Notes: generated by a model from the sequence alone, not told the origin. A stretch of 64,000 nucleotides of DNA from Pogostemon cablin (GCA_023678885.1 CM043013.1:20988791-21052790), one strand, 5' to 3'. Shown: positions 1-9,425, counted from the first letter of the stretch. Program-made: numbers and translations.

Positions 1-468
1 TGGGCGTATCGAACTACTTATAGAACGCCTACTCAAGCTACTCCGTACTCTCTTGTATATGGGGTTGAAGTTGTGGTGCCCCTGGAGAAGCAAATACCAT
101 CTTTGAGAATAGCCATACAAGAAGGTTTAACTAAAGAAGAGAACGCACAACTGCATCTCGAAGAATTAGAGGCACTTGATGAAAAGAGGTTAGAAGCACA
201 ACAAAGACTTGAGTGCTACCAAGCTCGCCTCTCCAGAACGTTTAACAAGAAAGTAAAGATACGTTCTTTTCAAGTTGGAGACTTAGTCCTTGCTGTAAGA
301 AGGCCTATTGTCATCACTCACCGAGTTGGAAATAAATTCTTGCCCAAGTGGGATGGCCCACATGTTGTGAAAGAAGTGTATACAAATGGTGCATACAAGT
401 TGATATCTGAAGATGGTGTAGGAATCGGCCCCATAAATGGCAAATTACTGAAACGCTACTATGCGTAA
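1..468 (+). CDS. Tat/Ogre-lineage Ty3/gypsy integrase, C-terminal end (partial)
   Basis: The frame is open from base 1 to TAA at 466-468 and starts upstream of the window. The first residues (WAYRTTYRTPTQATPYSLVYG) match the end of the gypsy integrase core, which inserts retroelement cDNA into host DNA. The middle is a charged helical stretch. The C-terminus has the GPY-like module: 'VGDLVLAVRRP', then 'PKWDGPHVVKEV', then 'GAYKL', ending 'INGKLLKRYYA', a tail typical of the Tat/Ogre lineage. No stop interrupts it. The internal ATG at 73 is not a real start. It ends a + strand element whose 3' LTR lies near 5970-6983. Confidence 0.88.
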   Translation, partial: WAYRTTYRTPTQATPYSLVYGVEVVVPLEKQIPSLRIAIQEGLTKEENAQLHLEELEALDEKRLEAQQRLECYQARLSRTFNKKVKIRSFQVGDLVLAVRRPIVITHRVGNKFLPKWDGPHVVKEVYTNGAYKLISEDGVGIGPINGKLLKRYYA

Positions 469-974
469 TCCAGTCAAATCCAAGGAATGCTCCGTGACGC
501 ACGAGCCTAAACTGCATGTTACTCCTGGTCCGCATGAGTATAAACTGTGTACGACGAACTCCTGGTCCGCATGAGTATAAACTGTGCACGACACCCACCA
601 AAGGTAATTATATGTGGTTAAACTATTAATTTACCCCACTCAGATATTTTAAGTGGTTAAAGAATTAAATATCCTACTTTGTCTAAAGTGGTTAAAGAAT
701 AGTCACTCCTGGCCCGCATGAGTATAAACTGTGCACGGCACCCCCCCTATCCAAATCAAATCATGTCCCTTTGAACTACGTAATGACTTGATCCTCTGTG
801 AAGAGGTACGTAGGCAGCTTAGCACTTTGCTAAGTTCAGTCATGTCTTTGGTTTATTCACGTCAAGTTTGTGGGGCAAACAATAAATTGGAGCATGAAGG
901 TAGCAAATAAATATGAAAGACAAGAAAACGAATTAATAATGTAACATAAAGGAGAAATAAGAAAGAGAATAGAC
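469..974 (+). other. Post-pol spacer of the Tat element
   Basis: Noncoding sequence between the integrase stop and the 3' end of the antisense PMD gene. It holds three copies of a 37-base repeat (separate entry) and repeated 'AGTGGTTAAAGAAT' words near 650-700. A purine-rich 'TTTGTGGGGCAAAC' stretch near 869 resembles a polypurine tract, but no LTR start follows it. No open frame of note. Confidence 0.6.
521..745 (+). repeat. Short direct repeats, 37-base unit
   Basis: The unit 'ACTCCTGGTCCGCATGAGTA' plus 'TAAACTGTGYACG' occurs at 521, at 558 (37 bases later) and, slightly diverged, at 705. The interval between copies 2 and 3 holds two 'GTGGTTAAAGAAT'-type words. Tandem repeats in this untranslated position are common in Tat/Ogre elements; no function can be read from them. 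Confidence 0.75.
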
Positions 975-980
975 TTTATT
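975..980 (-). terminator. Poly(A) signal of the antisense PMD gene
   Basis: AATAAA on the minus strand (TTTATT at 975-980), about 90 bases downstream of the PMD stop codon at 1069-1067. Position and sequence fit a plant near-upstream element. Inferred from position only. Confidence 0.5.
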
Positions 981-1066
981 GATAATATCATTAGATGTTC
1001 AAAAACATAAAAAGGGAAAGCAAATAAATAACGAAGGGAGCAAACTAAAAGAAAATCAGTCCTATG

Positions 1067-1783
1067 CTAAACAAGAAAGTTGTCAGAGAGTATGCTTTGT
1101 AAAGCGGACTTCAGGGCTGCTTTCTCATCCTCAGATGATGATTCTTTCAAGACGGTTGCATTGTCAAGCATAAGGATCTCTTCTTCTATGAGCTCAATTT
1201 CCTTCTTGGCACGACAGAGAGTTTGTTGGAGACGATCAGCTACTTCAGACAAAGTTTTCTCTCCCTTCTGCAGATTAGTTATTTCTTTGCCTATCGACTC
1301 CAACTCTTCCCAAGTAGTTTTTAGTTTTTTTGTCTCTGTCATGTGAGTGTCTCTGCAATTCTGAAGGCGACCCTTGACGTCGGTCAAGCATTTTGCATGA
1401 TTTCCCGTGGATGCCGCTTCATCAGACTTCAATTTTGCCGCAGTATAAGTATCGGTCTTGTCAAATAGAGGTTCCAGGGCTACCTCTAAAGGAGAACAGT
1501 CGATTCTAAGAGCCTTCACTTCCTTTATTAAGGAAAATATTTCTTGTCTCAGAGTTGATAAATACTCAAGAGGGGTTCGTTTGAGTTTTCTTCTTATTTT
1601 ACTCCATGCACTCCGAGCAAATTTCCCTTTGAGATCACGAGTAATCTTCTTAGATATAAATTCTGAGATCATGGGACATGCCTTTGAAGAATTCGCCCCT
1701 GTGGTCGACGCATCACTTTCAGTAGAATCATCACTCTTATCAGAATCGTCACCACTACCAGAATTTGAAGAGATGCCCAAGAT
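1067..1783 (-). CDS. PMD gene exon 3, Ser/Asp-rich plus coiled-coil C-terminus
   Basis: Intact 238-codon exon following a clean acceptor (CCTCCTCTTATCAG, 1784-1797). It opens with a Ser/Asp-rich linker ('GSGDDSDKSDDSTESD'), then a basic stretch ('KIRRKLKRTP'), then about 130 residues with heptad-like Leu/Ile spacing and many Glu/Lys ('LQKGEKTLSEVADRLQQTL'), as expected of a coiled coil. Stop at 1069-1067. The frame continues upstream of the acceptor, but those residues come from intron sequence. No enzymatic motif seen. Confidence 0.7.
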   Translation of the reverse strand: MLGISSNSGSGDDSDKSDDSTESDASTTGANSSKACPMISEFISKKITRDLKGKFARSAWSKIRRKLKRTPLEYLSTLRQEIFSLIKEVKALRIDCSPLEVALEPLFDKTDTYTAAKLKSDEAASTGNHAKCLTDVKGRLQNCRDTHMTETKKLKTTWEELESIGKEITNLQKGEKTLSEVADRLQQTLCRAKKEIELIEEEILMLDNATVLKESSSEDEKAALKSALQSILSDNFLV

Positions 1784-1857
1784 CTGATAAGAGGAGGAAT
1801 ATGTTAGTATAAAAATGAAGATATACAATGAAAATAAGATAAGGGAAATGGGGAAAC
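1784..1857 (-). other. PMD gene coding intron 2 (74 bases)
   Basis: Donor GAG|GTTTCCCC (1857-1856), acceptor CCTCTTATCAG|ATC (1785-1784), phase 0. It has exactly the length of intron 1 and the same GAG|GTTTC donor context. It joins exon 2 (1941-1858) to the coiled-coil exon. Confidence 0.65.
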
Positions 1858-1941
1858 CTCATCTGCCAAAGTTTTTGAAGTAACAACAGTAATTAATTCA
1901 GTTCCTTCAGCAGCCTTAGAGCTAGAAATTTTCAGCGCAAC

Positions 1942-2015
1942 CTTCGATAATAAAAGAAAGCTTTGTAAGGAAAAAATAAAGGAAAAAGGAAAAAAGGAGA
2001 GAGAATGGAAGAAAC
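1942..2015 (-). other. PMD gene coding intron 1 (74 bases)
   Basis: On the minus strand exon 1 ends GAG|GTTTCTTCC (donor at 2015-2014). The intron is T-rich and ends ATCGAAG|GTTGCG (acceptor at 1943-1942). Phase 0. Removing it joins the acidic/basic tail of exon 1 to a 28-codon exon that is open throughout. Confidence 0.6.
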
Positions 2016-4297
2016 CTCATTATCTTGTTTTTCAGTATGAACAACAGATTTCTTTCTTTTCCAATGGCGTTCATTAGAGGCGCTACGACTTTCTGTAGAA
2101 TGAGGGGAACTTTTCTTCCTTTTATGTACTGTAGGTTGTAAAACTTCATCATGCACCGGAGAAATATCCTGAACTTCTTGATTATCATCATCAAGGTCAT
2201 TAATGATGTCCACTTCTTCCTCCAGAGGTTCTGAAACTAGGGTGGTCAAAGCCTTGATATGATCAGATAAGTAAGTTCCGTGGACTTGCTTCCACCACTC
2301 CTTATATTCAGTAGTGGAGTAGTTTTTAGGAGCTGGGGTTGCACATGGAAAGTAAGCTTCGGAGGTAGAGTTATACGAAGTGCAATGTCTCCAATGGTTG
2401 AATCCTTCTTCTAAAGATGCTTTCCGAAGGTTGGTTCTAAGCATCTTAGGAACATCTTGTAGGAAGTCAAATTGACGAGCAAACCTGTGAGGGGAATAAG
2501 GCTCCATCACAAAATGACTACCCTGCCGCAAAGTGAGATAGCTAGTACGGATAGCCACCAGATGAGCCCAATTATCCCATTTCTTATTTCCATCATCTGT
2601 GTAGTGGATCGCTTTGTCTTTTGAAAAAATATTGCAAGTCCATAAGGCATTATCAGCTGTGTGGATTCGTTTGCGAGCATCTTCAGCATCGAAGTATCTT
2701 GCTCCCTGCTCTCCAGAGTATGTCACCATTCGAGGATATGCTATCTTACTTCCAACCGAAAAATGAGTTTTGAAGTAGTGAGCCAACCAAGCATGAACGA
2801 AATGGACCGGAAAGGTTGATTTAATTTCAGATAAACTCGATGAGTTTGAAATCGCATTCAAGCCATGGTAAATGTTTGCCAAAAATGGAATAGCAAGACT
2901 CACCTTTTTTCCTGCAGCCATTAAGCTTGCCACTTTAAAGGTGCTTGGACGTATCAAGCCTACCTCGTCACCCGGAAGTGCAAACGCACAAAGCCAGCAA
3001 GCTAATTAAGCGGCTAGATAGGTCTCTTCTTGATCAGTTTGAGAAATGCCCAACTTTTTAAATTGATCTATCTCAGCAGACGTCCATGGTTAGTGGCTTG
3101 AAATAACGCCAGTCGGGTTATAAGTTTTTTTAGGCCGAGAAGTCGTCTTTCTTTTAATACGTGTAGGAGGTTCAAGGTATGTTATAGCCTTTTTAGACCA
3201 AAAATCTACCCATTGGTCAATGGTTACATTTCTTCTGTTAGCACCCTTGCAAAGTACGTGATAGGCGCCAAGTAAAGATCTACAGCTGCGCGGGATACGT
3301 AAACCATCCTTCGTGGAAAGCAATTCTTCTGCACAGGGCACAATTTCGTCATACACATAACCCGCTATGGGTAATCCCATCAAGTTGTATAAGTCCCATA
3401 AAGAAAGTGACATCTCTCCGAATTTGGTAAGTAAAGTGTTGGTGGAAGAACACCAAGCTTCGCAGAAGGCCTTCATGATTTCACAGCTGCAATCATAGGT
3501 AAAGAGGGATGCAAAGACAGCATCATAAAGCTTTGTGTTTCGAAGAGTGGATCCGCATGGGCTTAAAATATCTTCAGTCCATTCCCAGTAACCCTTGATG
3601 TAGTGGAAATCTCCAAGGAATTTGATGGTTTCCCCCCAAGATGCTTTTCCTTTTGCAATGTGGCGTCCCAAAGAGGGTAAAGTTGCTGAATTGATTTCTG
3701 GCTCAATGTCAGCTCCCTTCAAGGTCCAACTTATGTTATTTTTACTTGCAGAAGATTCATGAGACCAACATGCCAAGAAAAATTCATTCTTGCTTCTTGG
3801 AGGGACATAAGCACAGTTCCCTAGCAAAGATTGCCCAGGTAAAAGACGAGTTCCTTGTGGTAAAGGTTGATGTGCATCTTCAAGAATAACTAAGTAGCTT
3901 GCGCCGGACTTTCCCGTTACAGTTTTGAAGAAAACCATGCTGAGAAGTGGATAGACTGCAAAACAAATGAACGATTAATTAAAAAGACCCAAAATAAATT
4001 CAGGGGGGGCAATTAATTAATTATTTAAGGTCATAATTGTAAAACATTGTAGCCTTAAACATTGGAGCCAAGTCAATAAAATTAATTAACATATATGCTT
4101 AGTTAATTTAAACTTGGCCACATGGTTGGAGGCCATGTTTATGGACACAAATCAACTAATGGGCCAATTAAGGAAAGGTGGAATCAATATTGAAGCCCAA
4201 ATCAACATAGAATTAAAGAAGCCCAAGTATGAAGCCCAAATCAAAGCAAAATTGGGCTTGGGCCATGTGAGAGTCAAAATTGACTTGAAAGTCAAAA

Positions 4298-5137
4298 TTG
4301 AGGGCTTGTGGTAGAATAGCAGTTTCTTCTCAAGATTCAATCTGCAGTGTGACTCCCTCCATCACCGTGCGCGATTCCCTCCATCACCGTGCGCGACTCG
4401 CCGCCTCCTCACCGCCAAACCAACGACCACCGCCCAGCCGCCGCTTCCGAGGCCTGCCGACGGGAACGTGCGAGCGCCTCCTCACCAAGCAGCCTCCAAG
4501 CGCAGCGAACAGCCCCGCCCCGTGCACGCCGCCCATCGCCTCGCCGCACGCCGCCCTGCAGCTGCCGACGGGATCGCGAGCACCGCGCCTCACCAAGCTG
4601 CCGATGGGATCGCGAGCGCCGCGCCTCACCAAGCTGCCGACAGGATCGAGCGTCGCATGCCTCCTTACCAAGCTGCCACATGCGTGTTGCCACCATCAGC
4701 CGCCACCGAGGATGCCGCGCCGTCAAGTACATTGCGGCTGCAGCGGTCGTGTATTGCCAGCGGTCGATAGCCGGCGACCTCCCCGAGAACTCCATTGCAT
4801 AGACCGCACAACTGGAGAGGCCTATTGCAGCCACCGAATTATCATCGCCGGAAACACACACCATCACCTTCAAATCGAGCAACCACCATCGGTGGTCCGC
4901 AGTCGATTGCTCTTCATCTCGACACTATAACTTCAGCCTTCAAGTCTGTCTTCAGAGGTCTGTAACACCTCTCCACCCACTTCCGTCGGAGGTGTGAGCC
5001 CAACAAGCAACCACCATGGGTGGTCCGCCGTTGATTGCTTTTCACCTCGCGGTATGAGCCCGACAAGCAACCACCATGGGTGGTCCGCCGTCGACCGCTC
5101 TCTACCTCGACGTCACTGGTCTTGACTTCCCAGGTAC
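4298..5137. other. GC-rich low-complexity segment, possibly an insertion
   Basis: This segment is much richer in GC than its AT-rich surroundings. Several frames on both strands stay open (for example + 4298-4930), but the peptides are Ala/Arg/Pro/Ser-rich, repetitive and match nothing I recognise. Direct repeats explain the openness: a 36-base unit (CTGCCGATGGGATCGCGAGC plus CGCCTCACCAAG) around 4561-4675 and an exact 60-base period at 4981-5100. A G7 tract and 'GCAATTAATTAATT' at 4003-4022 resemble a polypurine tract with an LTR start, so this could be a relic LTR. Not annotated as coding. Confidence 0.4.
4981..5110. repeat. 60-base tandem repeat
   Basis: Positions 4981-5040 and 5041-5100 align with period 60 ('CAAGCAACCACCATGGGTGG' then 'TCCGCCG'). 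A third, diverged copy of the core ('GAGCAACCACCATCGGTGGT') lies near 4878. Noncoding. Confidence 0.75.
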
Positions 5138-5144
5138 GTTAAAG

Positions 5145-5179
5145 TCTTCTCTTCTCTTCTCTTCTCTTCTCTTCTCTTC
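5145..5179 (+). repeat. (TCTTC)7 microsatellite
   Basis: Seven uninterrupted TCTTC units at the downstream edge of the GC-rich segment, directly after a 'CAGGTACG' motif. Confidence 0.9.
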
Positions 5180-5478
5180 GTGGGAAAAAGAAAGGGAAAC
5201 AAGGAACAAAACGGGCAAGATACAAGCTTACCTTGGTATGATTATGTGAAGACAAATAAGCAGTTTAAAAAAGGGAGAGAAAGGAAATAAGAAAAGGATC
5301 CAGCATACAAAGCAAATAAGAAAAGAGGAAAAAGAAGTTACTGTATGCGAAGCTTACCTTGGTATGGTTATGGCGTGAGAGTTGATGTTGCAATTGTGAT
5401 AAATCCTTGGAAGAAAATCTGCAGAAAGAAAATTAAATTGTAAATCAGAGGCTGTAGTGTGTCAAAGCAAGAACACTT

Positions 5479-5487
5479 CTTATATAG
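5479..5487 (-). promoter_or_regulatory. TATA box of the antisense PMD gene
   Basis: CTATATAAG on the minus strand. It lies about 120 bases upstream of the predicted 5'-UTR donor (5357) and 1.55 kb upstream of the PMD ATG. The expected start site is near 5455. Orientation and spacing fit a polymerase II promoter for the antisense gene rather than for the element itself. Inferred, not shown. Confidence 0.5.
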
Positions 5488-5500
5488 AGATGAGATTTCC

Positions 5501-5585
5501 TGTGGATAACTCTTCTAAAGATTATATGATCATGTAGATAACTCTTCTAAAGATTATATGATCATGTGGATAACTCTTGCAAGGA
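5501..5585. repeat. 32-base tandem repeat upstream of the antisense TATA box
   Basis: The unit 'TGTGGATAACTCTTCTAAAG' plus 'ATTATATGATCA' starts at 5501, 5533 and 5565 (third copy partial). Period is exactly 32. It sits immediately upstream of the minus-strand TATA box, where repeated promoter elements would be expected. Confidence 0.75.
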
Positions 5586-5587
5586 TT

Positions 5588-5951
5588 ACGTGAGTATTTT
5601 GAGATAATCTGAAAGAAATATTTGTGTTATCTATTTCCAGTATTGAAAGGAGAAGGAAGATTCGTTTAATTATTTTGGAGTTTAATTTGATTGGGATTAT
5701 CAGAATAAAGGTATAAGGATATCCACTTTATATACAAGAGTGTTTTCCACTTAATTGAGAAGCGTAGCGTGAGATTTGTCGAATATTTTGCAAGAATAAA
5801 GAAGTTCCGTGATAGGACTAAGTTAATTTGTCAAGATTTGAGCTTATCCTTCGTGTGATGTCGGACGCCAATTACTAAAGGATTGTGTAACCAATGAAAG
5901 AGAAAAAAAATAATATTGCAGTTTGTCCACTTCAAGCTGTTTTCAGTGAAC
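5588..5951. other. AT-rich spacer before the Tat polypurine tract
   Basis: No open frame or repeat seen. On the minus strand it would be the distal upstream region of the antisense PMD promoter; on the plus strand it is the 3' untranslated part of the Tat element. Confidence 0.4.
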
Positions 5952-5969
5952 AAAATGCAAGGGGGCATT
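5952..5969 (+). promoter_or_regulatory. Polypurine tract of the Tat element
   Basis: AAAATGCAAGGGGGCATT directly precedes a TG dinucleotide opening the 3' LTR. A purine run ending in G5 plus CA is the usual plus-strand primer of Tat/Ogre elements. Confidence 0.65.
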
Positions 5970-6983
5970 TGTAGGCAATTAAAATTTATTGCCTAATAAA
6001 ATAAATGCAAAGGAAAATATATGAAATATTGATTAAATATTTATTTATTAAGGAATTTAAATAAATTAATTATTGAAATAAATAAATAAATAATTGATAA
6101 TTAATATAATTATTTGAGCCCAAATTCAAGTCAAGTGGGCTCAATTCAAGTCAAGTGGGCTCGATTCAAATCAAGAGGGCCTGACCCAAATCAATAAGCC
6201 CAAGAAATAAATCATGCGGGCCTGATTCAAGTCAAACAAGCCCAGCAAATCAAATCCAGTAGGTCTAATTAAATTAAATAGGCCCGTATCCAGTCCATCA
6301 GGCTTAATTAAAGGAGAAAAGCCCAACATATCTTTTGAAGGAGAAAATATCTCTCAAGTGGTTATTTTCTCTACCTATAAATAAGGACCTTCAGTCCTCA
6401 TTCCCAACACTCTGAAAATCCTGAAGACCTGAAGAACTCTGAAGATTCAAGTGAAAATCAAGTTCGATCAAGATCCGGTCAAGTGAAGTTCAAGTCAAGA
6501 TCAAGACCAAGTTCAAGTTCAAGATCAAGATCAAATCGAAGAACACTCAAGATCTTCAAATCAAGTTCAAGTCATCTTCAAGTCAAGAACAACCTCCGAT
6601 CAAAGACCAAGGTGCTAAGCCCCTTTGATCCGGCGTTCTTCATATCAAATTTCTGTCTCCGTGAAGTCAACGCTCTACCAAATTGAGTGTCGTACTTCAC
6701 AATAAATCTTCAAGTCAACGTTTGATCCAAACAAAGGCTCGACGCCTCCGGATAAACATTTTAAAGCTTCAAGTCAATCAAGAGCTCGGACAAGCTTCAT
6801 CCGAAGATCCAGCTCAGAAAGTTGATAAAGTCAAGAAGTCAACTCAAGAGAGGAATCAGAGGATAACTAGAAGCTGTAACTTAAATTCTCAACTTCCATC
6901 CATCTCGGATTTTCTTGTAATTTCTTTTGTATTTATTATTTTAATAAATACAAAATTTGTTGTTATAGATTCCACTTAAAACA
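5970..6983 (+). repeat. 3' LTR of the Tat/Ogre-lineage element
   Basis: Starts TGTAGGCAATTAAAATTTAT after the polypurine tract and contains a TATA box at 6376. The upstream part repeats 'CAAGTCAAGTGGGCT'-like words; the downstream part is purine-rich with many 'CAAGATCAAG' words, then an AATAAATA-rich 3' zone. The right end is uncertain (CA at about 6974 or 6983) because the 5' LTR lies outside the window. Open frames within it (6483-6979) are low-complexity artefacts. Confidence 0.65.
6376..6383 (+). promoter_or_regulatory. TATA box in the Tat LTR
   Basis: TATAAATA preceded by CTACC and followed 20-40 bases on by 'CCTCATTCCCAACACTC', as expected for the U3/R boundary of a plant LTR. It would drive the sense transcript, opposite to the PMD gene. 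Confidence 0.6.
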
Positions 6984-8778
6984 AAAGTGATAGCATCTCT
7001 AATAAAAGTGATAACTAATTTAAAAAGTGTATTTCACGAACAATTTACTGAAATAATAAAAATTGATCACTTTTTTAATAAAAAGTGATTCATGATAAAT
7101 ATCCGTTTAATTAAATTATTTCACGAACAATTAACTAAAATAATAATATAAAGTGATAATATTTTTAGAAAATATAATAATATCTTTAGTAAAAAGTGAT
7201 AAATAATTACGAAAGTGAATTTCAAGAATAATTTATAGAATTAATATAATGTAATATTATTTTTTTATAAATGTGATACTAATAAAAAGGAATAACTAAC
7301 CAATTGAAATATTTCATAAATAATTAGTAGGATGGATAAAAAGTGATAATATTTTTAATAAATAGTGATATTTGATCAATGAAAAGTGATAATCATCTAA
7401 TTGCATTATTTTATAAACTATTTATGAGAGGAATAAAAGTTGATAACAATTTAAAAAAAGAAAAAAATATCTGATTTATAAAAGTAACAATTAATAATTA
7501 ATTAAATAAACTATTTTATGATTATTTTGTTGAATGAATAAAAAGTAATAATAATATTAATAATAAAAGGTGTTTGATTATGAATTTTTAGAAAATAAAA
7601 ATAAAAATATATAAATTTTAATAATTAATAAACTTACTTACTAAATAAATTACGAAAAATAAAAATGTAAACCATTGTTTACACCTCACAGCAAAATGGC
7701 GACGCGCTGAAGATATTAGTTTGAAATTCCTTCTTAATTATAATTATTTAAAATAACCAAACAAGGGCCTTACTTTTAATTAATTTTTATTTAATTAAAT
7801 TTAAAATATATTTCTTTTTATCCATGAATGATCCGTCTCACATAAGAGGATCAATGAGATGGTCTCACCCAAGACCTACCTTTTTTAAGGATTGTTTAAC
7901 GTGATCTTGATATTTTAAAGACGAAAATTTGGGTGAGACCATCTCATGGATCCTCTTATGTGGGACGGATCATCCATTAACCTAATTAACTAATATTAAA
8001 AGGTCATGTTTCATTGTAATAAAATTAGAAAATTGAATAATTAATTGTAAAGTAAAATTAATTGGGCCAAAATAAATTAAAATGGTCTTGTTTGGTTGAT
8101 ATCAAGTTAGAAAATTATGAAATAAAAATTAATTAGGCCTTACATGTATATATATTTTCTTTACGCTTTTTTTATTTAAATTTATTTTTTATTATTTAAA
8201 AATGTAATAATTAAAAAATTATTATTTATTTAATTTACATATTACTATAAATTTATAAAATATGATAACCTTTAATAATTAAAAGTGATAACCAATTGAT
8301 AAAAAGTGATAATGGTGTTGTGAATTATTTCATAAAAATTTATAGTATAAAAAAAGTTATAACATTTTAAAAGAAAAGTGATAATATCTTTAAATAAAAG
8401 TGATGACTAATTACGAAAAGTGCATTTCATGAACAATTTATAGAATGCATAAAATGTGATAATATTTTTAATAAGAAGTGATTACTAATCAAAGAAAAGC
8501 GATATCCGTCTAATTGAATTATTATTATTATTTCACTAACAATTCACCCGAATAATAAAAGTGATCCTTTAAATGAAAATAATACATGATAAAAAAAGTG
8601 ATAACCGTTTAATTAAATTATTTTATAAACAATTCGAAAAATGAATAAAAAGTGATAATATTTTTAATATAAAGTGATATTCGATCCAAATACAGTGATA
8701 ACAAAATAATTGAAAATAATTGATTAGTAATAATAAAAATAATTGATAATATTTTTGATAATGAAAATTATAATATAA
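6984..8778. repeat. AAAAGTGATAA-rich degenerate repeat region
   Basis: Very AT-rich DNA in which 'AAAAGTGATAA' or close variants recur dozens of times, interleaved with 'ATTTCATGAACAATTTATAGAATAA' derivatives about every 50-100 bases. This looks like a degenerate tandem or transposon-derived repeat. The same words recur at 10140-10290 inside a smaller inverted-repeat element and, reversed, at 12205-12310. No gene seen. Confidence 0.7.
7824..7978. mobile_element. Foldback MITE
   Basis: Two arms of about 49 bases pair as inverted repeats: 7824-7872 ('GATCCGTCTCACATAAGAGG', 'TGAGATGGTCTCACCCAAG') and 7929-7977 (its reverse complement with a few mismatches), around a loop of about 56 bases. No coding capacity. 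Related 'GAGACNGTCTCA' arms recur at 10105 and 10290-10350. Confidence 0.75.
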
Positions 8779-9231
8779 TTAAAAAAGGGTTAATTATGTT
8801 AAAAGTCCCAACCTTTTCGTCGATTGCGAATTAGTCCAAACTTTTTAATATTTACGAATAAGTACTCAACCTTTTGCTAGTTTTTCAATTAAACCACAGG
8901 GCAGTTGGAGGCCTGCCCGGTGGCTGACGTGTCATTGATACTTTCATATCTCCTCCCATACGACGTCGTTTAAATCCACGTTTAAAAAAAATAAGGGCCT
9001 TCTGCCACCAGCAGGAAGCCGATTCCAGCCGCGAAGACCACTGTTGGAGATCAAGCAATGTCGATTGGCAATTATCTTCTCGCCAAAAATAGCATAGCCA
9101 CTACTGTCGTTTGTCGCTGCCTAGTCCCGCCGCCGTGTTACTTCTTCCACCGTAAAATCGCCATGACGGGTGATCTTATCGCCGCCCTTGACGAAGTCGC
9201 AAATAATCGAAGTTCGATGTCCCGACGACAA

Positions 9232-9425
9232 CCGGAATCCGCTGCTTCCACAGTTGAATCTTCAGACGTCGGAAATCGTAGATCTACAATCGGAATCAGC
9301 CGTCGAAATCTGCTGCTTCCACCGTCGGATCTTCAACCGTTGAAAATCGCAGATCTACAGTCGGAATCAGCCGTCGGAATCCGCTACTTCCACCGTCGAA
9401 AATTGTAGATCTGCAGCCGGAATCA
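9232..9425 (+). repeat. About 70-base direct repeats inside the MULE-like element
   Basis: Three diverged copies of a unit running 'GGAATCMGCYGTCGAAATCYGCTRCTTCCACCGTCG...GTAGATCTACARTC'. They create the Ser/Arg-rich + frame at 9058-9408, which I do not accept as a gene. Confidence 0.65.

Larger units (their letters stand above)
1067..3938 (-). pseudogene. Antisense plant mobile domain (PMD) gene inside the Tat element, three coding exons, two in-frame stops
   Basis: The gene runs opposite to the element's gag-pol. Exon 1 is 3938-2016, exon 2 1941-1858, exon 3 1783-1067; all joins are phase 0, about 905 residues. Exon 1 has the PMD (PF10536) hallmarks: 'KGYWEWTEDIL', 'LYDAVFASLFTYD', 'AFCEAWCSSTNTLLTKFGEM', 'SLWDLYNLMGLPIAGYVYDE', then 'FKKLGISQTDQEETYLAA' and a C-terminal half with 'GEQGARYFD' and 'HRFARQFDFLQDVP'. 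It ends in an acidic stretch and a basic 'KRKK' segment that could be a nuclear signal. Exon 3 is a predicted coiled coil. PMD proteins include Arabidopsis MAIN/MAIL1, and PMD-like extra antisense ORFs are known in Tat retrotransposons. The two stops, TAA at 3092-3090 and 3008-3006, lie in one unshifted frame, so damage looks recent. ATG at 3938 is the first start after a good splice acceptor. Function is unknown. Confidence 0.85.
3956..5357 (-). other. Predicted 5'-UTR intron of the antisense PMD gene
   Basis: Just upstream of the PMD ATG (3938) the minus strand has a strong acceptor, TTCATTTGTTTTGCAG (3956-3971), leaving only 17 bases of UTR before the ATG. A consensus donor, CCAAG|GTAAGCTT, lies at 5357 on the same strand, about 120 bases below a TATA box. 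A near copy of the donor region lies at 5231. The predicted intron is about 1.4 kb and contains the GC-rich segment 4298-5137 and a G7 tract at 4003-4009. Transcript evidence would be decisive. Confidence 0.5.

Noticed and set aside
4298..4930. A 210-codon + frame in the GC-rich segment
   Set aside because: Repeats with a 36-base period and high GC keep several frames open on both strands; the peptide is low-complexity and matches no family.
6483..6979. Two + frames of 67 and 98 codons
   Set aside because: They lie inside the Tat 3' LTR and derive from CAAGATCAAG-like repeats.
9058..9408. A 116-codon + frame inside the MULE-like element
   Set aside because: Made of ~70-base direct repeats; no recognisable domain. 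Kept only as possible captured cargo.
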